From positions 69,288,383-69,352,382 of the forward strand of contig JAKGHH010000002.1 in assembly GCA_022828595.1 (NCBI GenBank): DNA of 64,000 bases, written 5' to 3'. A program made the position numbers and the translations under genes. Under the pieces are notes generated by a model that was not told where the DNA came from, ran no database searches, and was given only the letters and a program-made list of their open reading frames with translations. This document shows, piece after piece, positions 24,985 to 36,154 of this stretch. Position 1 is the first letter of the stretch, and every line of letters starts with the position of its first letter. Origin of the DNA: Nelumbo lutea. Its lineage: Eukaryota; Streptophyta; Magnoliopsida; Proteales; Nelumbonaceae.

Positions 24985-26859
24985 AGCAAAGATGGGCAGA
25001 AGAGCCCCACTAAGCGTCGCCACCGGCCAGAGGAGGGGGAGCAGAGACCTCATTGCCTTCGGCAGCCTCATCAACAATTGCAACCAAAGCCAAAGGAGAG
25101 TCGGGGATCACCTTCAGTCCGTCAACATCGAACTTGGGCATCACTTTGGCCATGTGGTAGAGCCCCTCAATGTAAACAAACTGGGGGTCGCTCTGCATCA
25201 TCTTGAAGCGATCCCTCGACAAAATCTTCCTGCTCATCAAGGCCTTCCCAACCCCCTTCTCTGTAATAGAATCCCCCTCGTGGATGGACCATTGGGGGTG
25301 GAAAACTTTCATGGGTTGCCGGGCCTCTTCGGCAATCCCTTGAAAGGAAGTGGGGGTAGATGCAGTCCCCCCAGGGTGCCCCTTTGTAAGGGTCTTCTTC
25401 AATGTAGCACCCCCGGCAGGGCACTCTTGATGAACCACCTTTGTCGGCGGTTGCCCCTTTGGTGTCCCCTCAGTTGGCCTCTTCTTCCTAGCCTCGGCCG
25501 TAGTTACTGACCTCGTCTGACCAGCTTCAACCCCTTCTGCAAACCTCTTTGAGCGATCTGCCGGCCTCTTGTCGCCTTCGGCTACTGCCTTCCTGTCATC
25601 TTTGGCCGCTGGCCTCTTGCCCTTGTCCCCTCGGTTGATAGGGACTTGTTGTGCATTTCCCCTCGATGGAGGGGCAAGAACCCAGTCGTTCCTTACAGGC
25701 TTCCCCTCGACCGAGCCCTTCAGAGTTTGCTCTCCAGCCTTCTTCTGGGCCCGAGCCCTCTACTTGCCCCACTCCTCTACCAAGAGCTTCTTGGTGTCCA
25801 TGTGTACCTCTGCAAATAAACAAGAAGTCATTATTACAGCAAGCCAAAGACAAAGGCAACGTGTTAAAAAAAAAAAAGCTAGAACACCTTTTCTACTAAG
25901 GGGAGAAGGACTAAGCCCCGCGAACACCACTGGGAGCTCCTCCTCCACCAAGGGATAGGCTTGGACTCTCCTTAGCACGAGTAGGTGAGTTAGATCAGTA
26001 GCCTCCTCGTCCTGAAGTAGGGGGCACTCTTCTCCACCGTTAGGCAAGCCTCTCCCCATCCCGACTTGAAAGACCAACCCTCAAGGCAAGATAGGAAGAA
26101 TAACTTACTCTTCCAATTGTGGACGGATGAAGGTTTGTCTACATGCTTATTCCTACGGGGTTGGAAATAGTACATACCAACTTCGGAAGTATGCTTCCTT
26201 GGCACAAACATAGCTTGGAAGAGCTTTGACATCAGCTCCACCCCTTGAAGTCGAGCCACCACCAGCATAACGACCATGGTCCTAAGAGCATTGGGTACTA
26301 ATTGGTTGAGGGTGACCCCATACCACCTCAACAACTCAGAAATTAGAGGGTGAAGGGGTAATCTAAGGCCGAACTGGAGAAAGTGTTAGTAGATGCAAAT
26401 CTCCCCTTCCTCGGGAGTCCATGGCCGGTCACCTACATCGGGCACCCCAATGGTGTAAGTCTGAGGTATGAAGTACTGCCTAGCCAATGACTTAATCTGA
26501 TTCACGTCTAGAGAACTATCGAACTCTAAATGTGGAAGACCAGCCCTGGCTGCCCCTTGGGCAGCACTTTTGGCCACCATCCCTAGGGCGAGATCTGAGG
26601 TCTCCTCCCCCTCGGATTGGGGGGACCCCTTTGGCTCCCTTGGCGTCACTGATGCGGCGCTCTCACAGGGAGGGTCACTACCTCGGCAGCTACCCAAGGC
26701 ACCCCTAGAGGCTATCCTCTCCTTTAGCACCATCACCTCCCGCTGAGGGGGGATGACTATCGAGGAACCTAGGGAAAAAGGGGATGAAGTCAAAGGAGAA
26801 CTCCCTTCCGTGCTAATCAGAAGCTCACAACACTTCGGGTCAGAATCAGAATGAGACAT
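24985..26859 (-). pseudogene. Antisense ORF with 'putative gypsy type transposon' domain
   Basis: On the minus strand a reading frame starts MSHSDSDPKCCELL at 26859 and runs through QYFIPQTYTIGVPD and PWTPEEGEICIY. A single TAA (about 26383-26385) interrupts it, and the same frame continues HFLQFGLRLPLHPLISELL and RWYGVTLNQLVPN to about 25990. The 'GLRLPLHP...LL..YG....QL.PN' pattern is that of the plant family annotated as putative gypsy type transposon (Transposase_28). Further open segments downstream (25438-25010) in another frame probably belong to it. Its function is unknown; antisense ORFs in this position are known for Tat-lineage elements. Confidence 0.65.
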
Positions 26860-27636
26860 GGTGAAAAGAATTACCTAAAGATGAAGGGTAGGAGGAAGAT
26901 GAGGTGTGTTGGAAAGTTGAAGGTCTAGAAGCAGTGGTTCACTCGAATGCAAGGCTGCCTAGAGACAATGACAGAGAAAAATCGACACTTAAGGCCCCTA
27001 TTTAAAGAATAACGAATGGCCCAAATCTCGCCGAATCCAATGGCCAAGAAATTTCCTCTTCCACAACCCAACCGTGGCACGCCACTCGGCACCCAACCTC
27101 GGAAGATGAAATAATGCTCAAGCAATGGCTCAGATCGTGACAGATCCAATGGTTGTGGGGACCTTCACATCAGCAACCCAACCGCGTCGTATCCCCAGGT
27201 GCATGCCCTCGGAAGATGAAATGACATCCTGAGCGAACCAATGGACCCAGTCACCGTGACCCGCCAGTTTGGGCCCTTTAACTCGGTCAATGCACACACC
27301 AGCCTACCCAAAAGGCCACCGCACACGGGAATCTCACCGGGTCTTTGAATCCGTGCTAGGCACGTTTCCCATGCACCGGCCCGAGACACCAGCGCAGCAT
27401 GCACCTTCGAGCCGCTAGTGTGAGAAGACATGGGCTCGGCTATTTCGAGGCCCTACTGCTTAACCTTCCCGGAAGGCAGAAGCGTGATAGCAACCTTGTC
27501 CCCCGCTTGCAAAAGATGAACCGAACGAAGGTACGAGAAATTCGATGCCCTGCAGGGTACCCCTTAGTCGTTAGGCCCACTGGCGCCCACCATTACTACT
27601 CCCCTCGGCCAAAGCTGAAGTCTCCGCCTTGGCCTC

Positions 27637-27651
27637 GGGAGTGGGGGAAAG
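27637..27651 (+). other. Polypurine tract of the gypsy element
   Basis: The tract cgggagtgggggaaag directly precedes the 3' LTR start TGATG, as expected for the second-strand primer. Confidence 0.7.
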
Positions 27652-28234
27652 TGATGTTGGGTAACCTAGCCCAGCCCACGGACGCCAGCTAGGGTCCCGG
27701 TCCAGCATGGCGGGGGCTGCCCTACTCCCCTTGTACAGAGCCGATAGTGGAACGCCCCAGCATCCCTGCTTCTCCCGCTGATCACCCTTGTACGAAGCTC
27801 ATCGGGGGTGTCCATCTCCACCAACCTCCAGGCAGTTCAAGTATAAATATGAGGTACCCCCCTCCAAGTAAGGATCCCTGAATACCAACTCAAACTCTAA
27901 ACTTAAGTGAAGGACCTTACCTCCTGGGAGTCTAGTGCATACAAGCATCCTTTTCAGAGCCCTCGTTTGCACCAGATCCCTCTCTTCAACCCCCATACTA
28001 ACTTGACCATCGGAGTCCTTGCCTCGGGTTCTCACCCAGGAACTCTGACATCTACCAGGGACTTCACCACTTAACCGATAGCCCTCGGCTTCTACGATAC
28101 TCAAATACGATCCACCTCAGCCTACGGCTCTCAGTCTCAGCACACCTCCTCTTAACCCCTCAAAACCTTCAGCCAGCCTTCAAAGCTCATGAGTATTTTT
28201 ACTTTGTTGCCCTCGGACAATCCGGGTAGCAACA
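27652..28234 (+). repeat. 3' LTR of the gypsy element
   Basis: It starts TGATGTTGGG and ends GCAACA, matching the 5' LTR through 'ggaacgcccc', 'catcgggggtgtccatctcc', 'aggcagttcaagtataaat' and 'gtgaaggaccttacctc'. One of two cccagccca copies present in the 5' LTR, and the 16 bases between them, are missing here. The LTRs also carry many point differences, so insertion was not recent. Confidence 0.85.
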
Positions 28235-28239
28235 GAAAC

Positions 28240-29370
28240 AAACCTGATTCGAAGATCTTAGAGGAGAGATGTGCTGACATGGAACAATCCTTTTTAGTAT
28301 ATATATATATATATAAGATCTCCAAGTTAGATTGAAAAGAATAAAATAATTTTATTCTATTATTTAGAAGGGCAAATCTGATATTTTAAATTATATCTAA
28401 GAAGTTGTACGGGTAATTTCTGAACTTTGAAGCCTTCATTTCGGTAAAAAAAAATGAAAGGGAAGTAACCGGAGGTTTTGATAAAATATGAGGGAAATTT
28501 TTATGATTGTCAGAAATTATAGAGAGGTTTTAATATTTTACCCTAGTTCTTTTTCCTTAAGTAGGAACTGCATCATCTAGCTTACTACCTTCCTCCTAAA
28601 TCTAAATTATATAACCCTCCTACCTACATTCTATTGTATATATATTAGGTGAAGACAATCGTCATCTTGCTTGGTGGATCACCTGAAGGCTGAAGCCCCG
28701 ATTCAACTGGCTCCAGCTTGAATTCAATCAAGTTGATTGAGATTTCTGGGACCGATCAAATTTCTCATAAAATAGATCATCCAGAACTAGATATCTTGAC
28801 GCAATCCATCTTTTCGTAAATAGGAAATTCATTACTGAAACAGAAAAAAACTACAACAATCACTAGCACAACTGAGTCCATCTGGAGTTGAAACCTGAAA
28901 GGAGTTTCTGAACTACACGAAATACAGTCCCATTCATTAATAATTTGCATCATACGCAAAGCTCGACAACATTACATTCTTCGTACACAGAAACGAATCC
29001 TAACCAGTTCTTCTAATCCATCCACTCTTTCAGTCTTCCTGCATTACCAATACTTGAAGCTCGAGTCTCTCAGTTCCACACATGGCATTAACCAGTTATG
29101 AACGTAGTATAGTATTATTTTTTTACACACTTATTCTTAGCGAACATCTGGCTTCGAGGAGCCAAAGCCAGCTGCCTGCTGTCATGCGAAAGCGTGACGC
29201 ATATTTGTTGGAGCAATCACAGGAGGTTGATTCAGAAAAGCTGAGCCGCACCGAGTCCACCTGAAAACAGACGAGAGAGTGAGTAAACAAGAGAAGCCAA
29301 GAATATAATCATATAATAGCAAGCTTAATTGAAGCTTCAATTTTAAGATCAACATAAGTAAGCTAATAAT
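28240..29370. other. Intergenic DNA downstream of the minus-strand small gene
   Basis: A short (TA)n run lies at about 28298-28315. I see no conserved coding sequence. The part nearest 29371 is expected to include the 3' UTR of the minus-strand gene. Confidence 0.45.
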
Positions 29371-30080
29371 TCACCAGTCCATTTTCTTCTTGAGCGCCTC
29401 TACATCTGCTTCGGAGTTCGACCTCTGAAGCCCACCTCCTGTATTTGCGCTCTCCTGTCGTAATCAACATTCAACGCAAACCCATGTTAGCTGGATCAAA
29501 TTTTCATGAACCCATGTGCAGCTCATGTCCTTGTTGATGTGATACAGATGTTTACTGTTTGAATTGCAACGGATAGATTTGCCTGGATATTAGGAGATCG
29601 ACTCTGATGAATCCAGCCAATTGGTTGAGTTGGACGAGTAATGAATCTCAGGGAAACTACTATTCTCATAGTCTCCAAGCTTCTTACAAGCAGGTATACA
29701 AGCAGGAATATGAAATTCTGAAGGCAAAAATATTATAAATACCTGACTGTGATCATGCAAACCCGAAATGGATTTGAGATGTTCTTCCTCTATTCTCTTC
29801 TTTGATCTCCAGTAAGCGTCAATTTCTCCTTTGGTGAAGGATTTGTTCCTCAGGAATTTTGCTGAAAAACACATAGTTAATTAGAAACCATATGGAATAC
29901 TGTAAACCCATTAACGGATCGTAGCTTTTCTATGTCAAAAGAACAATTACCGAGGAATAAAAGGGCCCAATATGAAATCTAAAACCAGGAAACATAAGAA
30001 GAACAGGAGAGATTATAAGAGAACTTGCCAGCTTTAGCATCTGGAACAAGTGAACCCCATCCTGCCGTTAAAGAACCCAT
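29371..30080 (-). CDS. Small conserved plant protein, 84 residues, three exons
   Basis: Exons on the minus strand are 30080-30029, 29861-29743 and 29454-29371, totalling 255 bases including TGA. The protein starts MGSLTAGWGSLVPDAK, continues RNKSFTKGEIDAYWRSKKR and IEEEHLKSISG, and ends EADVEALKKKMDW. The combination MGSL..GW, a basic RN.S.TK.EI.AYWR.KK motif and EEEHL is one I know from a family of small plant proteins of unknown role. There is no signal peptide or membrane segment. Intron 1 uses GC as donor (TG|GCAAGT) because only this joins the conserved frame (DAKA-AKFLRN); intron 2 is GT-AG. Other members of the family are often longer at the C-terminus, so this may be a short form. Function is unknown. 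Confidence 0.8.
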
Positions 30081-30291
30081 CGTAGAGAAACAGCCTTTGA
30101 GAATTCAGAGTCTTGAATCAGAAACAACACAAGTCTCCTACCGGCTGCTCTGAGATTTTAATTCTTGTAGAGCAAATTTTCACTGTTGTCAGTCCTAGAG
30201 TATTTGTTCTTATCTCCAAACATTCGAACGTTCAAAGAAAAAGGTGATTAGCTTGAGTGAGAGTTCGGTTTGATGATCGAGTCCCGACGAC

Positions 30292-30299
30292 TATTTATA
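30292..30299 (-). promoter_or_regulatory. TATA box of the 84-residue protein gene
   Basis: On the minus strand this reads CTATAAATAG, a near-ideal plant TATA box, about 210 bp upstream of the ATG at 30080. Transcription would start about 30 bp downstream, leaving a 5' UTR of roughly 180 bases. Confidence 0.65.
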
Positions 30300-30304
30300 G
30301 CTGA

Positions 30305-33089
30305 ATGTCTGCAGAGTATAGAGTTTATCTATTCTCTGGTGAAGTGTAGTAGGTTCTTTTCTTCCACATGCAAGGTGGAAAGAACCAAAGTGAGGTAAGG
30401 CCATGGATTCTTTTATCCTGATTGAAAGAATGGACCAGTAGGCCCCAGACTCACCGGAGACCATTTATTCGTATTTGGAGTTTGTTTTGTCCAACAAGGA
30501 TAAAGATGTGAGGCCTATCAAGAAAAAGAAAAAGAGAGACATGATTATTCGGAAAGCATATGTAAATGAGCTATGAACCATTGGATTGGGATCCACTTAA
30601 CATCGATATACGGATATCTATGTCTTTTCAATTAGGAAGAATCTTGTTATATACCGATCTAATGGTTTAGATGTACCGTATTAAATGAATTTCCATTATG
30701 AATCACACCCCATTGAAGCTATATTCAGTTATCCATTGTTCCATATCCGTTATCTTGTGAGACGTCACCTTTCAAATGTCATAGTGAAAAAGAAGTTCTT
30801 GGAGCCTAGAGATAGTGTTTGGTTGGTACAAACAGGAAATAGTTGGAACTCTTTCTATTGTACAAAAGGGAGAGAGCCCCACCTCCTTGATTTTTATTCC
30901 GTTCTGTGTACGAATTGGTGGGTAGTACATGTACCATTACTTTGTATTGTGAAAGTTTTCCCACTAAAAAGAAATGGGTTCCAGTACAATAGCACAAAGC
31001 TCCGAGTTAACTGCACTGAAGAGGTCAGGGTTTGAAGTGGCTGTAGAAGCTTAAAAGTTGTAGGCTCATGTCTGTTCAGGATTCAGGAAGTTCAGACCTC
31101 AGGGTTCTGTTAGAAACCCCAACCACAAGGCATTTGGTTCGATTCCAATGTGCAGACTCTGTAATCAGTTACAGTGTAGCCTAAACTTTCAACCTGATTC
31201 TGGGATTTTGGACGGTGGATTTTGACAGAATGATCAGAACCTCAGTAGTCCGTACTGCAAGTTTTATGGAACTTTACAGGGTCTAGTCTTAGAATTATCA
31301 TTCTGAATTCCAACCAAGTTTCAGGATGCAAACCAAATGATCTCACAGTAATTTAAATTCATCAGTCTGATAAGACTTCACTTTGTCATTATCATCATTA
31401 TATCAACAAGGAAAATTATTGGGAAAGCATGTTCTTAGGTGCCCATGAGTTGTCAACCTTCGAAACAGAATCACATGTAACATCTATACCCACCAATGTA
31501 ATGGGCTACATTGCCTGTGGGCATGAGTGTTGAAAATTGAAACACATTCCAACAACTTGCAGAGCATTTAGGTGTATGAAGATGTTTTTCTTTCTGGAAT
31601 TCCAAGCACTATCCCTTGAACAAAGCACAGGTGAGATTCACCAGATCTAAAGAAAGATTTGCTGTTAGAATTTGAAATCTTCCTTGGGTATTACTTGCTA
31701 AATGGCACACCTTTTGTCTAGCAGAGTGTAGACATCAATCACAGCTTTTTCTTGCAATCAATGAATGGTTATATGAAGATGGTTGCAATTCTAATGCAAG
31801 GAACAGAAAATCATGCACTGGATGTAACCACCAACAATGCTCATTTTGGAATGGGAAAACTATATCTGATTAGACATGAAATTCAGCAACAAACCAATTT
31901 ATGCTACAGTAACATTGCCTAATGCCCCTGTACAAGAAGTATTACCCAAATACTAAAACTGATATTATCTACAAGTTGCATAATATAAAGCAAAAGAATA
32001 ATAAGAGATGCTTTGTTTTAAAAAATTCTGCTTCATCCCCCCATCCCCCAAAATATTACCCAAATTGTAGCAAGTGAAATGATAATCCTTAAAGATTCAT
32101 TTTTTCACTAATCCTTGTTATATTTCAGCACTCAACAGTTTCCTTTGACATCCTTCTGAAGCACCAATACACTAAAAAAGATCTTGAGAAAATGTTTCTA
32201 TAAACCCATGCTTATCTTGCAATGAATGAAAATATGGTCAGCATTTGCATTTGCAGCCCAGATTGGAGATATTGATACCACAGGCCACCAACAGATTTAC
32301 GAGTTCCCTCCATGGGCACCGTGTGGAACTGCGAATTTTCTTTGGACGGATCTATGGATCTGTGGAGCAGAGGATGTAGAGAACATCAAGGAAGAAGAAG
32401 AAGAAGAGAGAGAGAAAAGGCCAGAGGAAGAAGTTTGCGTGGCTGGTTGGAATGCTACATGAAACCACAACTAAAATGGAGAAAAAAATGAATAAGCAGA
32501 AAATGTTGGAATGCTAAAAACCCTGAAATAAAAACAACAAAAGCGAGACCTGTTGATTCAAAAACATACTTGCAAGCAGAACTTCCCAGCGGCAAATCTC
32601 CTTTATTGAACCAAGGGAGGAGTCGAATGACCTTAATTTTTGGCTTATATGAAGGGCATTACGGCCCATTTCAAATTTGTATGGGGGCTCTCTTGTCTTT
32701 CGCCCACATTTGAAATTCTTCCTTAAGCACCTAGGGAGGTTCTTTTCTATTTAAATCTGAAATTGGGTTTTAGATCCAACCCAAACGCAGGTGGCATCTG
32801 AAAAACAATATTTTCAGACTTAGAGGTTTGAAAAGTTTTGAAAAGTATTATCAAACGCCACCTGAGTGAGTCTAGGCATGTTGTAGAGTAATCTACAAGG
32901 CCTAAGATAAAAAATTACTTATTTCAGCTGATTTACTTGCATGTTTTATTTGCATGTTTTATTCATGGGGAGATATTCATGGGGAGATATTCTCAATTCA
33001 TAGCTGCAAGTGGATTTGAGAACGATGTGAGTATGGTTTTGTGAGGACTGAATTTGAATTACTCTTCAACTACGACGCAGAACATCCAC
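30305..33089. other. Intergenic DNA with unassigned open frames
   Basis: A 116-codon frame at 30685-31035 and a 78-codon frame at 32226-32462 are the longest here. Neither matches a family I recognise, and the second ends in a low-complexity glutamate run. A short inverted pair, CAGGTGGCATCTGAAAA and ATCAAACGCCACCTG, bounds 32788-32864 and may be a tiny MITE. Otherwise nothing is supported. Confidence 0.4.
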
Positions 33090-33092
33090 TAA

Positions 33093-33396
33093 GGCAGCGT
33101 TTGTTTTCAGTGGAAAATTCATTGATGTAAAACTCAATTGGTGGGTTTAAAATTTTAGTGGAAGTTTTTTTATGTGATAATCAATGTTTATCGATGTTTT
33201 ATTTACATCAATTGTCAATCGAAAAATCAACCAATGGAAAGGTTTAACTTTACATTAAAAACAAACGTGTGAAAATACAAACCAGATATGGAGTTTTGCA
33301 CCTGTCCATATTTACACTAAAAACAAACACGTGCAAATGCAAACTGATGATAAAATTTTAGATTGATTCACATTTGCATCAAAAACAATCACAGCC
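33093..33396. mobile_element. Tourist-like MITE with TAA duplication
   Basis: Ends GGCAGCGTTTGTTTTCAGTG and CATCAAAAACAATCACAGCC are flanked by TAA on both sides (33090-33092, 33397-33399). The interior has repeated 'acatttgcatcaaaaac'-like phrases. No coding capacity. Confidence 0.75.
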
Positions 33397-33399
33397 TAA

Positions 33400-34496
33400 A
33401 GAAAAAATGCCACATGGATTTCCACTCAAATCCCTCAATTTAACGAGAGTCCATCAACGGGAGTCTGGATCCCAAAAACATTAAATTACATTTAATCTCA
33501 CCTCTACCCTCGAGTTCCCCCTCCTTCTATGTTCATTTTTACTCCCCACATCTCCCTTATAGCTCCTCTCTCTACAACCACCACCCCTGTCTCGCCGGTG
33601 AGAAAGTGCCATTGCAAAAGTGAATCGCCGTTGCTTTTTCTCCTTGTTTTTCCCTTGGATGGATGCTATTCTCACACCGAGCAACTGGTTAGAACCTTCT
33701 TAAAAAAAAAAAATCCCTCATTGCCGTTGATGACTAAGAATCCAAAAGGGTGATGGAATGCATATACAAGCTAATCAATGTGAGAACTAAGGCTTTGTTC
33801 ACTTTTTGATAAGTTATTTACCCAGGTAAATGTAGTTAATTGGGTAAGTTTTTTCTGGGAAACACTTACCTGGGTGAGTGCATTTACCCATATTTTTTTT
33901 CATGTAAATAAGGCAATAACTATTTTAACCATAAAAATCAATTATTAAAAGGGGCATTTTTGTACATGAAATTCTTAGTCAGTGGGAACCAAAATCCCAT
34001 TGACCAATTCCCCTCCGCTCTCAAAATCCTAAAAAAGAATGCCCCCTAAAAGTCTAAAAAGCATATATACACATCAAATATTTTTTAAGATACCCTCTTT
34101 AACAAAATTTTCAAGCTATTCTTACTCTCTTTATGTCTCTTGTGGCCCGAAGTATCCAAATCTTTGTATGGGTGATTGCCCAATATAAGCCCTGCCTCTA
34201 GATTCTTAGGCAGAGTTACAATTTCGTAGGAATCCCATTAGAAATTGTCCAAAATACCAATTGGGAGCAACAACCACTTGGACAGTTTGTTCATGGTGCT
34301 TGAAACGACTAGGTTTGTTCATGAAATTGCTCCTGCTCCTCTCAGCACTGAATTCCTTCATGGGCCTGGTGTTGACGGAGTGCCCATGCTAGGCCTGTGC
34401 TACAACCTTGAGTATTACTTGTTCATTCAATCTTTGTCAATGAAATCATACCTTTTGGAGAATTGGAGCCATTCTTTTTTCTTTTAGGCTGCATTT
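33400..34496. other. Intergenic DNA with a MITE remnant
   Basis: Around 33791-33990 the phrases 'ttacccaggtaaatg' and 'ttattaaaaggggcatttttgt' match the family at 4738 and 53520, but I cannot fix both ends. The open frames at 33529 and 34245 have no recognised homology. Confidence 0.4.
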
Positions 34497-34751
34497 GGTT
34501 GCAATGCAATTTTATTTGCACTAGTACAAATGAATGGGAGTGCAAATAAAAAAAATGCAATTTCTCATTTGACTTTGTTTTGGGTTTTATTTTATTCTGT
34601 TTCATGTCTTAATTTACTTCATTTGTTTTGCAATCAAATAAAATAAGTTAAAATTTGAAACAAAAATATATCAGAATTTACATTCAAATAATTTGCACTG
34701 CCATAATTTTGCATCAGTACAAATTTATTTGCATTACAATCAAACACAACC
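34497..34751. mobile_element. MITE with GGCTGCATTTGG ends
   Basis: The left end GGCTGCATTTGGTTGCAATG pairs with the right end CATTACAATCAAACACAACC. The flanks are TTA and TTT, so the 3-bp duplication has one change. Internal 'atttgcac' words repeat. Confidence 0.65.
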
Positions 34752-34755
34752 TTTG

Positions 34756-34872
34756 ACTCAGATTGGAAAGAGTACAAATACAAATATGTTTAGTACATGT
34801 ACATAGAAAGTAATACAAAATATAAGGTTTTGCACTCTACATATTTGTATTTGTACTCCTTTCAAAGTTGGG
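34756..34872. mobile_element. Short MITE, GAGTACAAATACAAATATG family
   Basis: An inverted repeat pairs AAAGAGTACAAATACAAATA with TATTTGTATTTGTACTCCTT around 'aatataaggttttgcac'. At least five related copies occur at about 46731, 53368, 53609, 53985 and 54104, with outer ends of the form GGGCTCAGTTTGG / CCAAACTGAGCC. Confidence 0.65.
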
Positions 34873-35270
34873 TTAGTTTTGCATTGACAAATTTACCTTC
34901 TTGCCAAACATAAAAAGCTACAATAAATGCAAATACGAATTCCAATAAAGTATATGCATTTTTTTTATCAAAACCCACTTGAATGCAAATTTACATTTGA
35001 AAAGTACAGACAGGCCCAATGCAGATTTTTGAATTCCACCATAGAGCTATAAACATTCAAAATGTCAAAAACCCACTCTATACACAAATGCCCGTCGTGA
35101 CATCAATTCCGAGCTAGCACCCACCCCAACTGTACTTTGGGCCTAAAATTTCTGACCTTGGATTGAATCGTCAATCTCCCAATTTATTTCTTTTTTATTG
35201 ATGTACTTTTACATCTCATTATTGATATAAACATACATTGGAAAATGTGTTTTCTATCATTTGTCAATGC

Positions 35271-36117
35271 CAAGGTTTAAAATTTCATCACATATTGGCC
35301 AATACGTATCGGTTTTTCGACTTACTCGCATGAGAGATGATCCTAAATCGAAGGTACCGTCCCTTTTCGCCATGTCAAAATAATATCAATTTCCTATCAA
35401 GCTGGTATCGGCCCATTTCGGTATGTTTCGGCCGATACGCTATGAATTCACTATTACAAATAGAATAGCCTTCGAAACATGGCTTCTAAACCCATTTCAG
35501 AAGCCCTCTTTCTTCCCCAAACCCTCCAAAAACTTTTTTTACATTCCTAGAGACTCAAATCTAGAAAAAAAAAACCATCAAAACACCTACAAAATTGAAA
35601 TATTCAACAAAATTTTCAAGGTTGTTTAAAAAGTAGCGAAAATAGGATTTTTTTTTTCAAAATTCTTTACATTTTCAACCAATGTTTTTGGGTTTTTTTT
35701 TAGTTTGGATGCTTGGAAACATCTTTATGTATGTTGATCTTCTATTCTTGTGCAAAAAATCCCACTTATTTTTCTGCTAGATATAAATCTTTGTGAATAT
35801 TTGAAGAAATTCCAGAATAATAAAAAAATTGAAAAAATGAAATTTTTAGGTTTTTCTTTTGATCTACCTCTAGAAATTGATTATGTTGTAGATCTATGGA
35901 TGATATACCATTTCCATAGATCAATTGAATTTTTCCTAAATAATTGATTTATTTTTTATTTTTTAATTTTTGGAATAAATAAAATATATATAATTCCTTT
36001 AATTTTATGTGATCTAACCCTATAGGCTGAGTATGTTGTAGATATATGGATGATCTACCATGTCCATAGAACAAATGAATTTTTTTTCTAAATAATAGAT
36101 TTTTTTTTTATTTTTGG

Positions 36118-36154
<37 letters not shown>

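Larger units (their letters stand above)
18541..28234 (+). mobile_element. Ty3/gypsy retrotransposon, Tat lineage, inactive
   Basis: This 9.7-kb element has LTRs at 18541-19137 and 27652-28234, gag, a pol in the order protease, reverse transcriptase, RNase H, integrase, an antisense ORF after integrase, and a polypurine tract. An additional ORF beyond integrase, antisense here, is known from Tat/Retand-like elements. The flanks agaac and gaaac allow only an imperfect 5-bp target duplication. I could not find a convincing primer binding site after the 5' LTR. Numerous stops and several frameshifts show it is dead. It is far more GC-rich than its surroundings. Confidence 0.9.

Noticed and set aside
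30685..31035. 116-codon open frame that looked possibly organelle-derived
   Set aside because: I could not match it to any plastid or mitochondrial gene, and no neighbouring organelle sequence is visible.
36122..36152. Dinucleotide AT run as a possible origin or regulatory site
   Set aside because: Similar (AT)n tracts occur at several other transposon interiors here (41616, 41938, 57828), so it is ordinary microsatellite sequence.
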